From an uncultured Bacteroidales bacterium (GTDB lineage: Bacteria; Bacteroidota; Bacteroidia; Bacteroidales; F082): DNA of 64,000 bases. Positions 15,803 through 26,200 of this stretch are shown here, piece by piece. Where the stretch lies: positions 62,001 through 126,000 of the forward strand of contig CAMYXP010000004.1 of the NCBI GenBank assembly GCA_947303085.1, in the 5' to 3' direction. The position numbers were made by a program, and so were the translations under genes. Below the pieces are notes generated by a model. That model was not told the origin of the DNA, did no database searches, and was given only the letters and a program-made list of their open reading frames with translations. Each line of letters begins with the position of its first letter. Position 1 is the first letter of the stretch.

Positions 15803-17775
15803 TTCCACGCGATACCATAAACCAGATTCTCGAGACGGCACGCATCGAAGATGTCGTCAGCGAGTTCGTGACGCTCAAAAAACGCGGCTCCAACCTCATC
15901 GGAGTATGCCCTTTCCATAAGGAAAAGACCCCGTCGTTCAACGTCAACCCCGCCCGCAACATCTTCAAATGCTTCGGATGCGGCAAGGCTGGCGACTCCG
16001 TGCGTTTCATCATGGAACACGAACATTATTCGTTCCAGGAAGCGCTCCGCTATCTCGCCAAGAAATACGGCATCAAAATCGAGGAACGCGAACAAACACC
16101 CGAGGAACTGGCGGCGCAGAACGAACGCGAGCGTATGTTCAACATCAACAGCTTCGCGCAAAACTACTTCTCCAACACTATGATGACCACCGACGAAGGT
16201 CAGTCAGTGGGTCTCGCCTACTTCCACGAACGCGGCTTCCGCGATGCCATCATCAACAAGTTCCAGCTCGGCTATTGCCCTAACAGCGGCTCGGCATTCA
16301 CCGAATTCGCCATCAAAAACGGCTACGACAAAGACCTTCTGACAAAAGTCGGCCTCACCGGAAGCTACGAAAACCGACTCTACGACCGCTACCAAGGCCG
16401 TGTCATCTTCCCGATACATAACCTCACCGGAAAAGTCATAGGCTTTGGCGGACGTATCCTCACCTCCGAGAAGACCAAGGCAAAATACGTAAACTCCCCT
16501 GAATCAGAGATTTACAACAAGAGCCAGACGCTCTACGGCATCTTCTTCGCCCGTAATGAGATCTCGCGCCTCGACAACTGCATCCTCGTCGAAGGTTATG
16601 CCGACGTGCTTTCAATGCATCAGGCAGGCATCGAAAACGTGGTGGCAAGCTCCGGTACCTCCTTGACTACCGAGCAGATCCGCATGATCAGCCGTTACAC
16701 CAAGAACATCACCATGCTCTACGATGGCGACGCTGCCGGCATCCACGCCGCTCTTCGTGGCACCAACATGATCCTCGAAGAAGGCATGAACGTCCGCATC
16801 GTGGTGCTGCCTCCCGAAGACGACCCCGACAGCTTCGTGCAGAACAACCCTATCGAGGTGGTCACCAAATACTTGGCCGACAACGCGAAAGACTTCATCG
16901 GGTTCAAAACAAACCTCCTGCTGAAGGATGCCAAAAACGACCCTATCAAGCGCGCTACCGTCATCAAAGACATCGTCGAGACCATCGCCGTCATCCCCGA
17001 CCCGATTTATCGAGCCACATATATTAAGGAGTGTAGCCGCACCCTCGAGATGGCCGAGCAAACCCTGACAAACGAGGTAAATAAAATCTTAAGAGCAAAA
17101 TACCGCAAACAACTTGGTTTAGATCCGTCTCAAAATCAAGTTCCTTCGCAAGATTCCTCCTTATCAGCGCAGCGCTTATCCTATCAATCTCAGCCGCAGG
17201 CTGATAATCAAGACACCACTCCCATCGGCTTCTTCCAGGAGCAGGAACTCGTGAAGCTGCTTCTCACTCACGGTTCCGAAATCCTTGAAATTGAAGGCAA
17301 AGACGACAACGACAATGATGTCATCTACAATGTCACTGTCGCCTCGCTCATAATCGACGACCTCAAAAACGATGGACTTCTCTTCCGCGATGAGACTCAC
17401 AAGAAGATTTTCGATGCCTTCGACCACGGTCTCGACACAGGCAAACTTCCTGTTGCTCAAGATTTCACATCAAACGAAGACCAAGACGTGGCTGTGCTGG
17501 CCGCCAACCTGCTCAGCACCCAATATAAACTCGACGATTGGCAACGTCACCGCATAGTGGTCAAAACCGAAGACGACGTCCTCAAAAAGACCGTCCTCAC
17601 CTCCATACTGCGCTTCAAAGACATGGTCATCGAAGACCGCCGCTCCTCTATAACAAAGGAATTGATGGAAACTACCGATCCCGACGACCAGCTCATCCTC
17701 CTCAAAAAAAAGAAAAAACTCGATGAAATCCGCACCCGCATCAACCGCGACCTCGGAATCGTAATCACAAAATAG
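15799..17775 (+). CDS. dnaG: DNA primase
   Basis: A replicative primase of about 658 residues that makes RNA primers for DNA polymerase. The zinc-binding module has C37-x2-H40 and C58-x2-C61 (CPFHKEKTPSF, FKCFGCGKAGDS). The catalytic core has a TOPRIM domain (LVEGYADVLSMHQAG, then the metal-binding YDGDAAG). The C-terminal region would bind DnaB helicase. The ATG at 15799 overlaps the atoE stop (ATGA) and begins MIPRDTINQI, as DnaG usually does; a TTG start 9 bases upstream is possible. A Gln/Ser-rich linker (about residues 438-470, NQVPSQDSSLSAQ onward) separates core and C-terminal domain. Confidence 0.95.
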   Translation: MIPRDTINQILETARIEDVVSEFVTLKKRGSNLIGVCPFHKEKTPSFNVNPARNIFKCFGCGKAGDSVRFIMEHEHYSFQEALRYLAKKYGIKIEEREQTPEELAAQNERERMFNINSFAQNYFSNTMMTTDEGQSVGLAYFHERGFRDAIINKFQLGYCPNSGSAFTEFAIKNGYDKDLLTKVGLTGSYENRLYDRYQGRVIFPIHNLTGKVIGFGGRILTSEKTKAKYVNSPESEIYNKSQTLYGIFFARNEISRLDNCILVEGYADVLSMHQAGIENVVASSGTSLTTEQIRMISRYTKNITMLYDGDAAGIHAALRGTNMILEEGMNVRIVVLPPEDDPDSFVQNNPIEVVTKYLADNAKDFIGFKTNLLLKDAKNDPIKRATVIKDIVETIAVIPDPIYRATYIKECSRTLEMAEQTLTNEVNKILRAKYRKQLGLDPSQNQVPSQDSSLSAQRLSYQSQPQADNQDTTPIGFFQEQELVKLLLTHGSEILEIEGKDDNDNDVIYNVTVASLIIDDLKNDGLLFRDETHKKIFDAFDHGLDTGKLPVAQDFTSNEDQDVAVLAANLLSTQYKLDDWQRHRIVVKTEDDVLKKTVLTSILRFKDMVIEDRRSSITKELMETTDPDDQLILLKKKKKLDEIRTRINRDLGIVITK

Positions 17776-17796
17776 TTATTCACCATCAATTTATTA

Positions 17797-17871
17797 CATT
17801 TTTAATGCCATTTGCAGAAATGCGACCTACCACAGGGTACTGTGAGCATTTCGAAAATGGCATTAAAAATG
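17797..17871. repeat. 75-bp perfect-arm inverted repeat (MITE-like or terminator)
   Basis: CATTTTTAATGCCATTT (17797-17813) pairs perfectly with AAATGGCATTAAAAATG (17855-17871). Inside it GAAATGC (17817-17823) pairs with GCATTTC (17846-17852), and the tip CACAG-GGTA-CTGTG forms another stem. The whole element folds as one long hairpin between the convergent dnaG and hydroxyacid dehydrogenase genes. No T-run follows either arm, so a classical terminator is not clear. Confidence 0.75.
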
Positions 17872-17892
17872 CAATGCTATTCCGTTAATCCG

Positions 17893-18810
17893 TTATACCA
17901 AAACAAACTTTTCTACATTTTCCACCACAATCCCCAATCTCGCTTCAAACGCCTCCCTCGTCGCAAACCCCACATGTGGCAGCAACATCGTATTCGGCGC
18001 CCCCAAAATCGGATTCTCAGCATTCAGCGGCGGCTCCCCATCATACACATCCAATGCCGCACCAGCGATAACGCCATTTTTAAGCGCCTCCGCTAAATCG
18101 TTAGTGTTCACAATCGGTCCGCGTGCCGCATTCACTATGATGGCCGTTGGTTTCATCAAAGCAAAATCTTTTGCCGTCAGGAAATTACGTGTTTCGTTGT
18201 TCAAAGCGATGTGCAACGCCACAATATCAGCTTCTTTGAGAAGCGTTTCCTTATCCACAAACGTCACTCCAGGCACTTGTTTTGAAGTGCGGTTCCATGC
18301 TATCACCTTGCACCCGAAAGCCTGTGCTAACGCCGCTGTTCTCTGTCCGATGGCGCCCATTCCGATGATTCCGACTGTTTTGCCTGCAATCTCACGTCCA
18401 GGTGCTATCGACGGACCTTTACAGCTGCGTGTAATCTTGTCGTTTTCAATAACATGACGATACAATCCTATCATCATGCAGATAGTTTCTTCAGCCACCG
18501 CTTCAGTTGAATATCCCGCCGCATTTCTAACTACTATGCCACGACGCTCACACTCGGCCATATCGATATGGTCAAGTCCGGTGAACGCTATCGAAAGCAT
18601 TTTCAGCTTAGGACAAGCGTCGAAGAAATCCTTGCGCAACGGCATATTGCTCTCAACAACGACATCGGCATCCAACGCGCGTTCAATGTTCAATTCCGGC
18701 TTTCTGTCGGGATATACAATAACTTCATGTCCCGACTTTTTAAGTTTGTCACAAGCCCTCTCAACGGCTTCTACAGTGAGTCCCAATGGCTCCAAAAAGA
18801 CTATCTTCAT
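17893..18810 (-). CDS. D-isomer-specific 2-hydroxyacid dehydrogenase
   Basis: A cytoplasmic NAD(P)-dependent oxidoreductase of about 305 residues. The Rossmann motif is GMGAIG at about 150-155. The catalytic residues of the family are in place: Arg230 (NAARGPIV), Glu259 (DGEPPL) and His279 (LLPHVGFAT). The N-terminal substrate domain contains SIAFTGLDHIDMAECERRG. I chose the second Met (MKIVFLEPLG, 18810); the longer frame adds MKKFDKT. The exact substrate (glycerate, phosphoglycerate, lactate and others) cannot be called, and there is no C-terminal ACT domain, so it is not a long SerA. It stands alone, convergent with dnaG across the 75-bp hairpin. Confidence 0.88.
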   Translation of the reverse strand: MKIVFLEPLGLTVEAVERACDKLKKSGHEVIVYPDRKPELNIERALDADVVVESNMPLRKDFFDACPKLKMLSIAFTGLDHIDMAECERRGIVVRNAAGYSTEAVAEETICMMIGLYRHVIENDKITRSCKGPSIAPGREIAGKTVGIIGMGAIGQRTAALAQAFGCKVIAWNRTSKQVPGVTFVDKETLLKEADIVALHIALNNETRNFLTAKDFALMKPTAIIVNAARGPIVNTNDLAEALKNGVIAGAALDVYDGEPPLNAENPILGAPNTMLLPHVGFATREAFEARLGIVVENVEKFVLV

Positions 18811-18880
18811 GGTTTTATCAAATTTTTTCAAACAACAAAGATAGTCTTTTTTTCAACATCATCGTCATTTTATTCATGAA

Positions 18881-18988
18881 GGGGTCTTTCCGACATGCAG
18901 TGGATTTTTATTATTATCAATTTATGAGCATCATCGTAAAACAAAATATTTCTCGAATGAAACTAGCGTCTCATAGCGGTCAGACCCC
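18881..18988. repeat. 108-bp MITE-like element
   Basis: GGGGTCTTTCCGACATG at the left end and CATAGCGGTCAGACCCC at the right end are imperfect inverted repeats (14 of 17 match). CATGAA lies directly before the left end (18875-18880) and 3 bases after the right end (18992-18997), as a target duplication would. The interior is AT-rich with no reading frame. It sits just downstream of ssb. Confidence 0.5.
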
Positions 18989-18997
18989 CGCCATGAA

Positions 18998-19360
18998 TTA
19001 TTCAGGTTTTTGCTCTTCGTCGTTAACCAATTTGTCGATAAGCATAAACTCATTCATCACAATCTCTGTTTTGTAACGTTTGTTTTTATCCTTATCCTCA
19101 TATTGTCGTGTCTGCAACATGCCGTCAATAGCCATCAAACGGCCTTTTTTAACGAGTTTCTCAACATGTTCCGCAACTTTCCCCCATGCGATAATGTTAT
19201 GCCATTCTGTCTCTTCTATTAGCTCCATTTTGTCGTTGTAATGTTTCTCGTTGGTCGCAAATGTAAACCTCGCATGTTTTTTGTTCTCACCAAATACCTT
19301 AATCTCAGGATCCATACCCGGCCTCCCAATCAAATGAACTGAATTTCTTAAAGTCCCCAT
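18998..19360 (-). CDS. ssb: Single-stranded DNA-binding protein
   Basis: A 120-residue OB-fold protein. NSVHLIGRPGMDPEIKVFGENKKHARFTFAT, EETEWHNIIAWGKVAEHVEKLVKKG and RLMAIDGMLQTRQYEDKDKNKRYKTEIV follow the SSB pattern closely. It coats single-stranded DNA during replication and repair. It is short: the usual acidic tip for partner binding (DDDIPF type) is missing and the protein ends VNDEEQKPE. It may therefore be a secondary SSB and not the main replicative one. A -7 box and a 9-bp perfect palindrome lie upstream. Confidence 0.93.
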   Translation of the reverse strand: MGTLRNSVHLIGRPGMDPEIKVFGENKKHARFTFATNEKHYNDKMELIEETEWHNIIAWGKVAEHVEKLVKKGRLMAIDGMLQTRQYEDKDKNKRYKTEIVMNEFMLIDKLVNDEEQKPE

Positions 19361-19402
19361 AATAATTAGTTTTAGTTAATACTTTTGTTTCCTTTAGCTC
19401 CA

Positions 19403-19410
19403 CAAAAGTA
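19403..19410 (-). promoter_or_regulatory. -7 promoter element of ssb
   Basis: TACTTTTG on the minus strand matches TAnnTTTG, 43 bases upstream of the ATG. Confidence 0.5.
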
Positions 19411-19425
19411 CAACCACATAAAAAA

Positions 19426-19450
19426 ATTAGTCGTACGAAAAACGACTAAT
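19426..19450. promoter_or_regulatory. Palindrome upstream of ssb promoter (possible operator)
   Basis: ATTAGTCGT and ACGACTAAT are perfect 9-bp arms around a 7-base centre. The palindrome lies 16-40 bases upstream of the ssb -7 box, over the -33 region, where a regulator could act. No T-run follows, so a terminator is less likely. Confidence 0.35.
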
Positions 19451-19552
19451 CTTTTAACACGTATCATAAATCTATGAATATCAATATTTTACAATATCAA
19501 TTTTCAAAGATTCTATGCCTTTTAATTGTTAATAAAATTATGTTTAATTTTT

Positions 19553-20143
19553 TTAAGATTTCTTGCAAAATTTTGCAACCGCAACACTCACCCATCGCTC
19601 CCCAACTTTCCAACTCTCAACCCTCACCTCAGGATGCTTCACCAAAACATCCTTGATCTCATGCGTTATGCCCGTACCCAAAAACTTAAACACCGCCTCC
19701 TTCTTCGTCCATATCTCAATAAACTTATCCCCCTTATCCTCACTATCCATCTCATCCTCATTCAACACATACTTCACCAAACTCTCCTTATACCGTCCCA
19801 CCTCCTCAATGTCAATCCCCACTTCCTCGTCGTGAATCGCCACCGCCACAGCGCCCCCGCAATGACTCACACTGAAAAACAAATCGTCTCTCCCCTCAAA
19901 ATACGGTTTCCCATGCTCATTATACCTCCACCTGTCATTCCGAGCGACCTCCGGTCGCGAGGAATCTCCTAAGCTCATTTGACAATAGTCAACCAAGAGC
20001 CATGCTACCGCACACTGCACCCTCCCCCTCAAATGCTTTATCGCCAACATCCGCTCCTTCCGCCACTCAGGCAACACACCCTCAGCCCACCGCACGAAAT
20101 CTTCGCCCAACTCGTCTATATTATCGCAAACCATTATTTTCAT
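19553..20143 (-). CDS. 4'-phosphopantetheinyl transferase (Sfp type)
   Basis: A 196-residue enzyme that transfers phosphopantetheine from CoA to carrier proteins. It has the two signature motifs VGIDIEEV (D111, E113) and IWTKKEA (W145, K148-E149), with FSVSHCGG before them. The start is MKIMVCDNID at 20143: the longer frame's first five codons are the -7 box itself, and the ATG sits 3 bases after that box, so the mRNA may be leaderless. Two dispersed repeats are read in frame. Residues 59-71 (GDSSRPEVARNDR) come from a TGTCATTCCGA element. Residues 128-141 (NEDEMDSEDKGDKF) come from a TTATCC tract lying in the variable segment between the two motifs. The catalytic residues are intact, so it is probably functional. 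Confidence 0.9.
   Translation of the reverse strand: MKIMVCDNIDELGEDFVRWAEGVLPEWRKERMLAIKHLRGRVQCAVAWLLVDYCQMSLGDSSRPEVARNDRWRYNEHGKPYFEGRDDLFFSVSHCGGAVAVAIHDEEVGIDIEEVGRYKESLVKYVLNEDEMDSEDKGDKFIEIWTKKEAVFKFLGTGITHEIKDVLVKHPEVRVESWKVGERWVSVAVAKFCKKS
19723..19760. repeat. TTATCC-type tract inside the phosphopantetheinyl transferase
   Basis: ACTTATCCCCCTTATCCTCA then CTATCCATCTCATCCTCA. It differs from the first 38 bases of the 13151 tract at only four positions. It is read on the opposite strand as an acidic peptide. Confidence 0.65.
19933..19969. repeat. TGTCATTCCGA repeat inside the phosphopantetheinyl transferase
   Basis: TGTCATTCCGAGCGACCTCC then GGTCGCGAGGAATCTCC: a complete copy of the dispersed family, with inner arms GCGACC/GGTCGC, in frame in the coding sequence. 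Confidence 0.8.
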
Positions 20144-20146
20144 ACC

Positions 20147-20155
20147 GCAAAAATA
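20147..20155 (-). promoter_or_regulatory. -7 promoter element of the phosphopantetheinyl transferase
   Basis: TATTTTTGC on the minus strand ends 3 bases before the ATG at 20143, so transcription would begin at or next to the start codon. Confidence 0.5.
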
Positions 20156-20164
20156 CAAAAAAAA

Positions 20165-20193
20165 TGTAGAGACGCAAGTTTTGCGTCTCTACA
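20165..20193 (-). terminator. Hairpin plus T8 after the first giant adhesin
   Basis: TGTAGAGACGCAA..TTGCGTCTCTACA is a 13-bp perfect hairpin, followed on the minus strand by eight T residues. It fits a rho-independent terminator for the adhesin ending at 20219. The TGTAGAGAC arm also marks it as a member of the dispersed GTAGRGAC palindrome group. Confidence 0.75.
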
Positions 20194-20218
20194 ATTCATT
20201 TTATAACCCTAATGGTTA

Positions 20219-23200
20219 TTACTTAACAACAGTGATGCGTTTCACGCTGCTGCCGTTTTCAGTGTCGATTCTGACCATGTAAACACCGGCCTCATACTGA
20301 CCCATGTTGATGATCATCTCGTCACCGTTGACATCCTGGTTGTAAACCATCTGACCCATTGCGTTGAACACTGTTACGTGTGTCATTGCTGTAGCGTTGA
20401 TGTGGAGATCGCCGCTTGTTGGGTTAGGATAGATGGCGTTGACAACTTCGTTCTCTTCAATACCTTCGTATGTGATAGTAACTGTTGTTTCAGCCATTTC
20501 TGATTCACAACTTGCATAAACTGCAACAACACCAACCGTGTAAGTACCTTCTGGTAATGGTGTGCCACTGTTGTGGATTGTTACACCATGACCTGAGATC
20601 TGACCAAGTTCTTCACCTTCAAGATAAACCTTGTATCCGGTAGCACCTGTCATAGCATCCCATTCAGCTTGGATAGCTGCTGCACCCTGGTAATCAACCT
20701 GAGTTGCTGTCAAGTTAGTTACAGGATCGCATACAACCTGACCAGGTGTGTACTCAACTTCTGCCATGCATGACATTGCATAGTATGTAGCATCTGGATA
20801 AACCTGCTCTCCGTCGTAAACAACTCTTACGCCGTATGTAGCTTCTTCATTAGCTGCACCTACAACAATGTACTGTGAAGCGTTGCCACCTTCAACGAAT
20901 GCGATAGGTTCGCCGTCGCGGAAGATTTCAGCACCAAGGATACCCTCAACTGGTTGTGGACCTGGTGTGCCAGCTTCGAGTTCGAAGATAGCAATGAGGT
21001 TAGGATCCTGCTGTGCGTTACCATACCAGCATGTGTTGCCGTTGTATTCACCAATGAAGCAACCACCGGCGATACCTGTGCAACCTGGAGCAACGTTAGA
21101 GTAGTCTAACACAACTGATGAACCGAGTGTGCCTGTTGTGATGTTGTAGTCATAGACCTTGCAGTCACTGTTAGGCTGGCAGAACAAGAAGAGGTGTTCG
21201 ACGTTGTCTGAATCTTTGTAGTAAGCTGAACCGTATGCGCTTGTTGGAGCTGGACCGTTCTGGATCAAAGCACCTGTACGGCTGTACAGAGCCAATGTTG
21301 ACCAGTTACCTGACCAGAATCCGTCACGCTCTGGGTCGTAGCTGATGTGACGTGATGTCAAACCTGAGCAGTTGATTGTACCAACCAATGTACGTGTTGT
21401 GAAGTCGAGGATGAAGATCTGTGCACCACCTGATGTGCCATAGAAGTATTCACCATCGGTTGTGAGGTCGCGGATACCTGTTGCACCTGCGATTTCGAAG
21501 CCTTCAACAAATGTACCGTCCATTGTGTACTGATAGAAGGTGTGACCACCTGTTGGAGCTGACTGCCAGCTTGCTGTGTAGATGTAGTTGCCATCTGTTG
21601 CAACAGCCTGCTGACCAGCGCTTGTGCCAGTGAATGATCCTACGAGATCCCACATATCACGCTCAGCCTTTGCTGAACCATGTAATGTGATATCATCAAC
21701 ATTCAAAATGAACTGGTCGTTGCAGTTGAAGTGGCGGATAGCAATCCAGATGTTCTGGCCTGCGTATGCGCTGAGGTCAACTGTCTTCTCATACCATGCA
21801 CCCTGTGCTCTGGTCTGACCGTCACGGCCAACGCTCATTGCACCAGCTTCTTTAGCTGTCATTGTCCATTCAGCAACCATTGTGAAGTCAGCTGCTGATG
21901 TGTTACCTGTTGTTGAAACTGCAACACCGTAGTGCTCAGCTGCATAGCTTGCATCCTGTGCGCATGCGAAGAATGAAACTGATGAGTAACCTGCCTGTGT
22001 TGGAGCTACGAGGTAGTTATCTGGTGTGATAGCTGAAGCTGTTGCATTGCTGTATGAACCTGAGCAAACCAAGTCGGCTGATGAGTTGTGGCCTGAACCT
22101 GCAAGGCTTGCACCTGATGCGAGGTAAACACCACCGATCTGTGAACCCATGACCCAGTTGTAACCGTCGTTGTTAGCGTCGATTGTTGTCCAGCCCATGA
22201 ATGTACCATCATCGAAGTTGAATGTCTCATCCTGACCTGGTTGTGGGTTAGGACCTGGATTACCACCACCTGGCATTGTCCATGTGAGTTTCACATCGTT
22301 GCCCTGTGCTGCTGCTGCAAGACCTGTTGCGCTTGCAAAGCCGTCACATGCTGTGTAAACCCATTCAAACTCCATCCAGTCACCGTTACCTGTTGCGTAA
22401 ACTGGTCTGACCTTTGTGATGTGTGTTGAACCTTCTTCCAAACCTTCAACATTGTGCTGATAGTATGGTTCTGTTGTTTGGCCTTCTAACACACCGTCAA
22501 GTTTAACAACATAGTACAAAGCTGCACGGTCTTTGCTACCACCTGAAATTGTAACATCGTCGATGAACAAGTAGTTCATGTCGTAGCTATCCCAGTGACG
22601 GAATGCAACATACTTGGTACCTGCTGGGAGGTTGACAGTCTTTTCGTTCCATGCGCTCATGTCGCGTGAACCGCCATTTGTTGTTGAAGCCTTAACGCCT
22701 GCAACACCCTTTGAACCAGCTGTTTCTTCAAACACCTTTGTGAAGTCGCTTGTAGCTGTACCTGTTGATGAAGCATAAACTCCATAGTGATCTGGATAAC
22801 TGGTATTTGTTGCAACATAGTATGTGATGCTTGCTGCACCGTCAACCATTGGAGAAATCATCCAGTTATCTGGATCCATTGAATAGCTGTTCCATGACCA
22901 TGAGCTTGCGCAGTTTGTACCGCTGTGAGCTGCACCAATACCATAAGCGTCTGGTGTAGCATTCTGCCATGTGTCACCGTCGCCATCAGCATCAACTGTT
23001 GTCCAGTTACCAAGAGCGCCATCCTCGAAGTCATCCTCGAACAAAACACCACCTGGACCTGGTTGTGGACCTGGACCTGGTGTAGGCTGTGAACCGCCTT
23101 CCCACATTGCCCAACCTGTTGGTGATACGTAGAGACCGTCAACTGGAGCAACTATCTCAATAAATTCGATGTCGTATGATGCATCTGCCTCGATAGCACC

Positions 23201-26200
23201 GTCAAATGACCATGTTGTTGTGTAACCAGCAAATGTAGCTTCCATTGTGTATTCACCCTTGCGGACAACCTGTGTTGCTACGCCTGTTTCGTCAATTGTA
23301 ACAGTGTAGTTGTTCTCACCTTCAATAGCGATTGTTGCACCAACTGGAGCCTGACCGTTGTTGGTTGTTACATTGAATGTCAATGTAGCATTCATATCCT
23401 TCTCGATCACATTTGACCAGAGGATCTCTGACAAACCGTCGCCTGGAGTTGGTTGTGGACCAGGAGCTGAACCTGCGTAAGTGATTGTAACATCGTCAAT
23501 CCAGATCTCATACATATCTTCGTTCACATCGTGGAATGCAATCCAGATCTCCTGGCCTGCGTAAGCTGCCAAGCTGATCTCGTGTGAACGCCAGTTTTCA
23601 TAACGGTTTTCTGCACGACGGACTGCTGCGCCACCGTTGCCTGTGCCCTTAGCACCACCGCTCCAAACCTGTGTGAAGCTTGCTGCTGTTGGGGTTGCTG
23701 CTGTTGAAACGCAAACTGAGAAGTTCTCTGGATAGTCGTCGTTAGCATTGTCTGCCCAGAATGAAATTGTTGAGTTAGCATCAACAGCGTACTTCTGAGG
23801 TGATACTAGATATGCGTCTGTATCGTATGCACCAACATAGTCAACATATGAGTAGCACATTGCAAAGCCTGTACCTGTGTGTGCGAGCTCTGTGTAGTCA
23901 TAACCACCGAGGTTGTCATCACTGTTGAGCCACTCGCCACCGTCTGTGTTGACGACGATATTTGTCCAGCCTTCCAAGCTACCGTTTTCGAAGCCGAATG
24001 TAGCTGTTTCACGGCTGCGGTCAACTGGTGCATAGCCTTCATATTTAGCCTGGATACCCCACTGGTACTCACCGAATGGGAGGTTAGCCCATGCTGCATC
24101 TGTGTATTCCATCACGTCTGATGCGATGTTTTCAGCAACAATAACCTCTTCATTGTTGTAGTTGTTACGACGATAGAGGTTGTAGTTAGCAAGTGAACGG
24201 TCACCGCGTGGTGCCATTGTTGTACCACCTGTTGCCAATGTGATATCATCAACGTTCAAGATGAACATGTCTGTGCAGTTGAAGTGACGGATAGCAACCC
24301 AGATATCCTGGCCTGCGTATGCACTGAGGTCAACAGCATAGTTGTACCATGTACCTTGTCTTGTACCACGTACTTCGCTGTTAGCGTCAACTTCACCGGC
24401 GTTCTTTGCTGTCATTGTCCATTCCTGGATTGTTGTGAATGCTGCTGCTGTAGCTGTTGTTGTTGAAACTGCTACTCCGAAGTGCTCAGCTGCATAGCTT
24501 GCATCCTGTGCGCATGCCCAGAACTGGATCTGTGCACCTGCTTCTGCTGAAATCTGTGCTGGAGAAACGAGGTAGTTGTCCGGTGTCAAAGCTGCACCTG
24601 TCTGGTTAGCGTATGAACCTGAAATAACGTATGCCTCTGAAGAGTTGTTACCTGTACCTGACAAGTTAACACCTGAGTTGTGGTAAATACCAGGATTTGA
24701 ACTTGAAACCCAACCGTTACCATCACCGTCAGCGTCGATTGATGTCCAACCCATCATTGTGTTGTCATCAAAGTCGTATGTTGTAGCGCCAACAACTGGT
24801 GGAAGCGGAGCCTCATATCTGTAGAGTGTAACGTCGTCGACATATGCGCAGTCGTCATTGCTGTTGACTGAGCTGTCTTTTGCATACTGCCACTTGTAGG
24901 TGTGTGTGCCTTCTGTTACGTCGAACTCTTTGTAAGCGTATGCCTGCTGACCGCTGATAGCTGCACCCTTCTCAACACCGTCGATGAAGAAGTGGAACTT
25001 ATCGTAGTTAGCTTCTGAAGAAACTCTTACCCAGAATCCCATCTTGCCATCGAATGGAACATCAACTGTCACTTCGATTTCTGATGTACCGCTTGCAATA
25101 CCTTCGCAAGTTGACTTCATGCAGTATGTGCCTTCATGTGGGTTGGTTGTTGTAACAGTCCATGGATATGTTGCAGGTAATGTGAAGTTGGCCTGTGAGA
25201 AGTCGCCTGTCTCGAAGTCAACAATCAATTCTCCCGGTGTCCATGACCATTCAACTAACACTGTGTTGTCTTCCTGCTCTGTAGCTGTAATCTGCTCGAG
25301 TGGATAGTAGAACTCGTGTGTATAGATGTCGATATTATCTGTTAATTCATTGTAATTAACAACAATATTTTCAACATATTCAGTATTGTCATAGCCATCT
25401 GTAATAACAGCTGCAACATAATTACCAGCGAGAATTTCACCTGTAAATGCACCTTCTTCATCAGCTGTCAAAACGAATGACTGTTCCTCACCGTATTCGT
25501 CAGTACCTCTGAATTCGACCAATGCAAATGCGATTGGCTGTGCATCGGTATCCTCATCCGGTTTGTCATAAGCATGACCGCTCACTGTACCGTTGCCTGT
25601 CATGTAGACTGTAACAACATCTGAATAGTCTGATTCGCCAGCATCGTAAACTGCTGTAACTGCGAACTGATAACCATCCATGTTGTACTCAAGATCCTCA
25701 ACTGGATATGTGTTGGTTGTGATGAGTGATTCGTTAACTTTAACGATTCCATTGCCGTCTGACATATAGAGGTTGTAACCCTTGAATGTACGGTTAGCAT
25801 CCCATGTGAACACTGCCACATCGCCAGGATAGAGTTCGTCGTTCTCAACTGCGAAGCCTGTTACGCCATCGATAGGTGTTGTGAAAGCAATAACTTCACC
25901 CATTGTTGTACCAGCAGCGTTACGCTCGTTAACCTGCATGAAGTAGCTCTGGTTAGGCTCGAGGTCCATAATGAATGCCGACTCAACGAGATAGTCTGTC
26001 CAGTCGATCAATGCTGTTTGTGGAGGATACTGTGTACCAACCAAAACCTGCATCTCTGTTGTGTAGTCGCCAAGAACCCACTCTGCGAGATATGGTGTTC
26101 CAACGTTGGTCTCGCCATCGTATGGAGCAACGATAACTGCCTGTTCTGGAGCAGGAACAGTGTTGATAGCAATGTTGACAGCGGCTTGTTCGTCGGCAGC

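Noticed and set aside
19361..19552. Possible small gene between ssb and the phosphopantetheinyl transferase
   Set aside because: Only AT-rich sequence, the ssb promoter and the palindrome are seen; no credible frame.
24284..24466. Cys-rich 60-codon frame opposite the first adhesin
   Set aside because: Cysteines arise from reversed GCA/ACA codons of the adhesin; not a metal-binding peptide gene.
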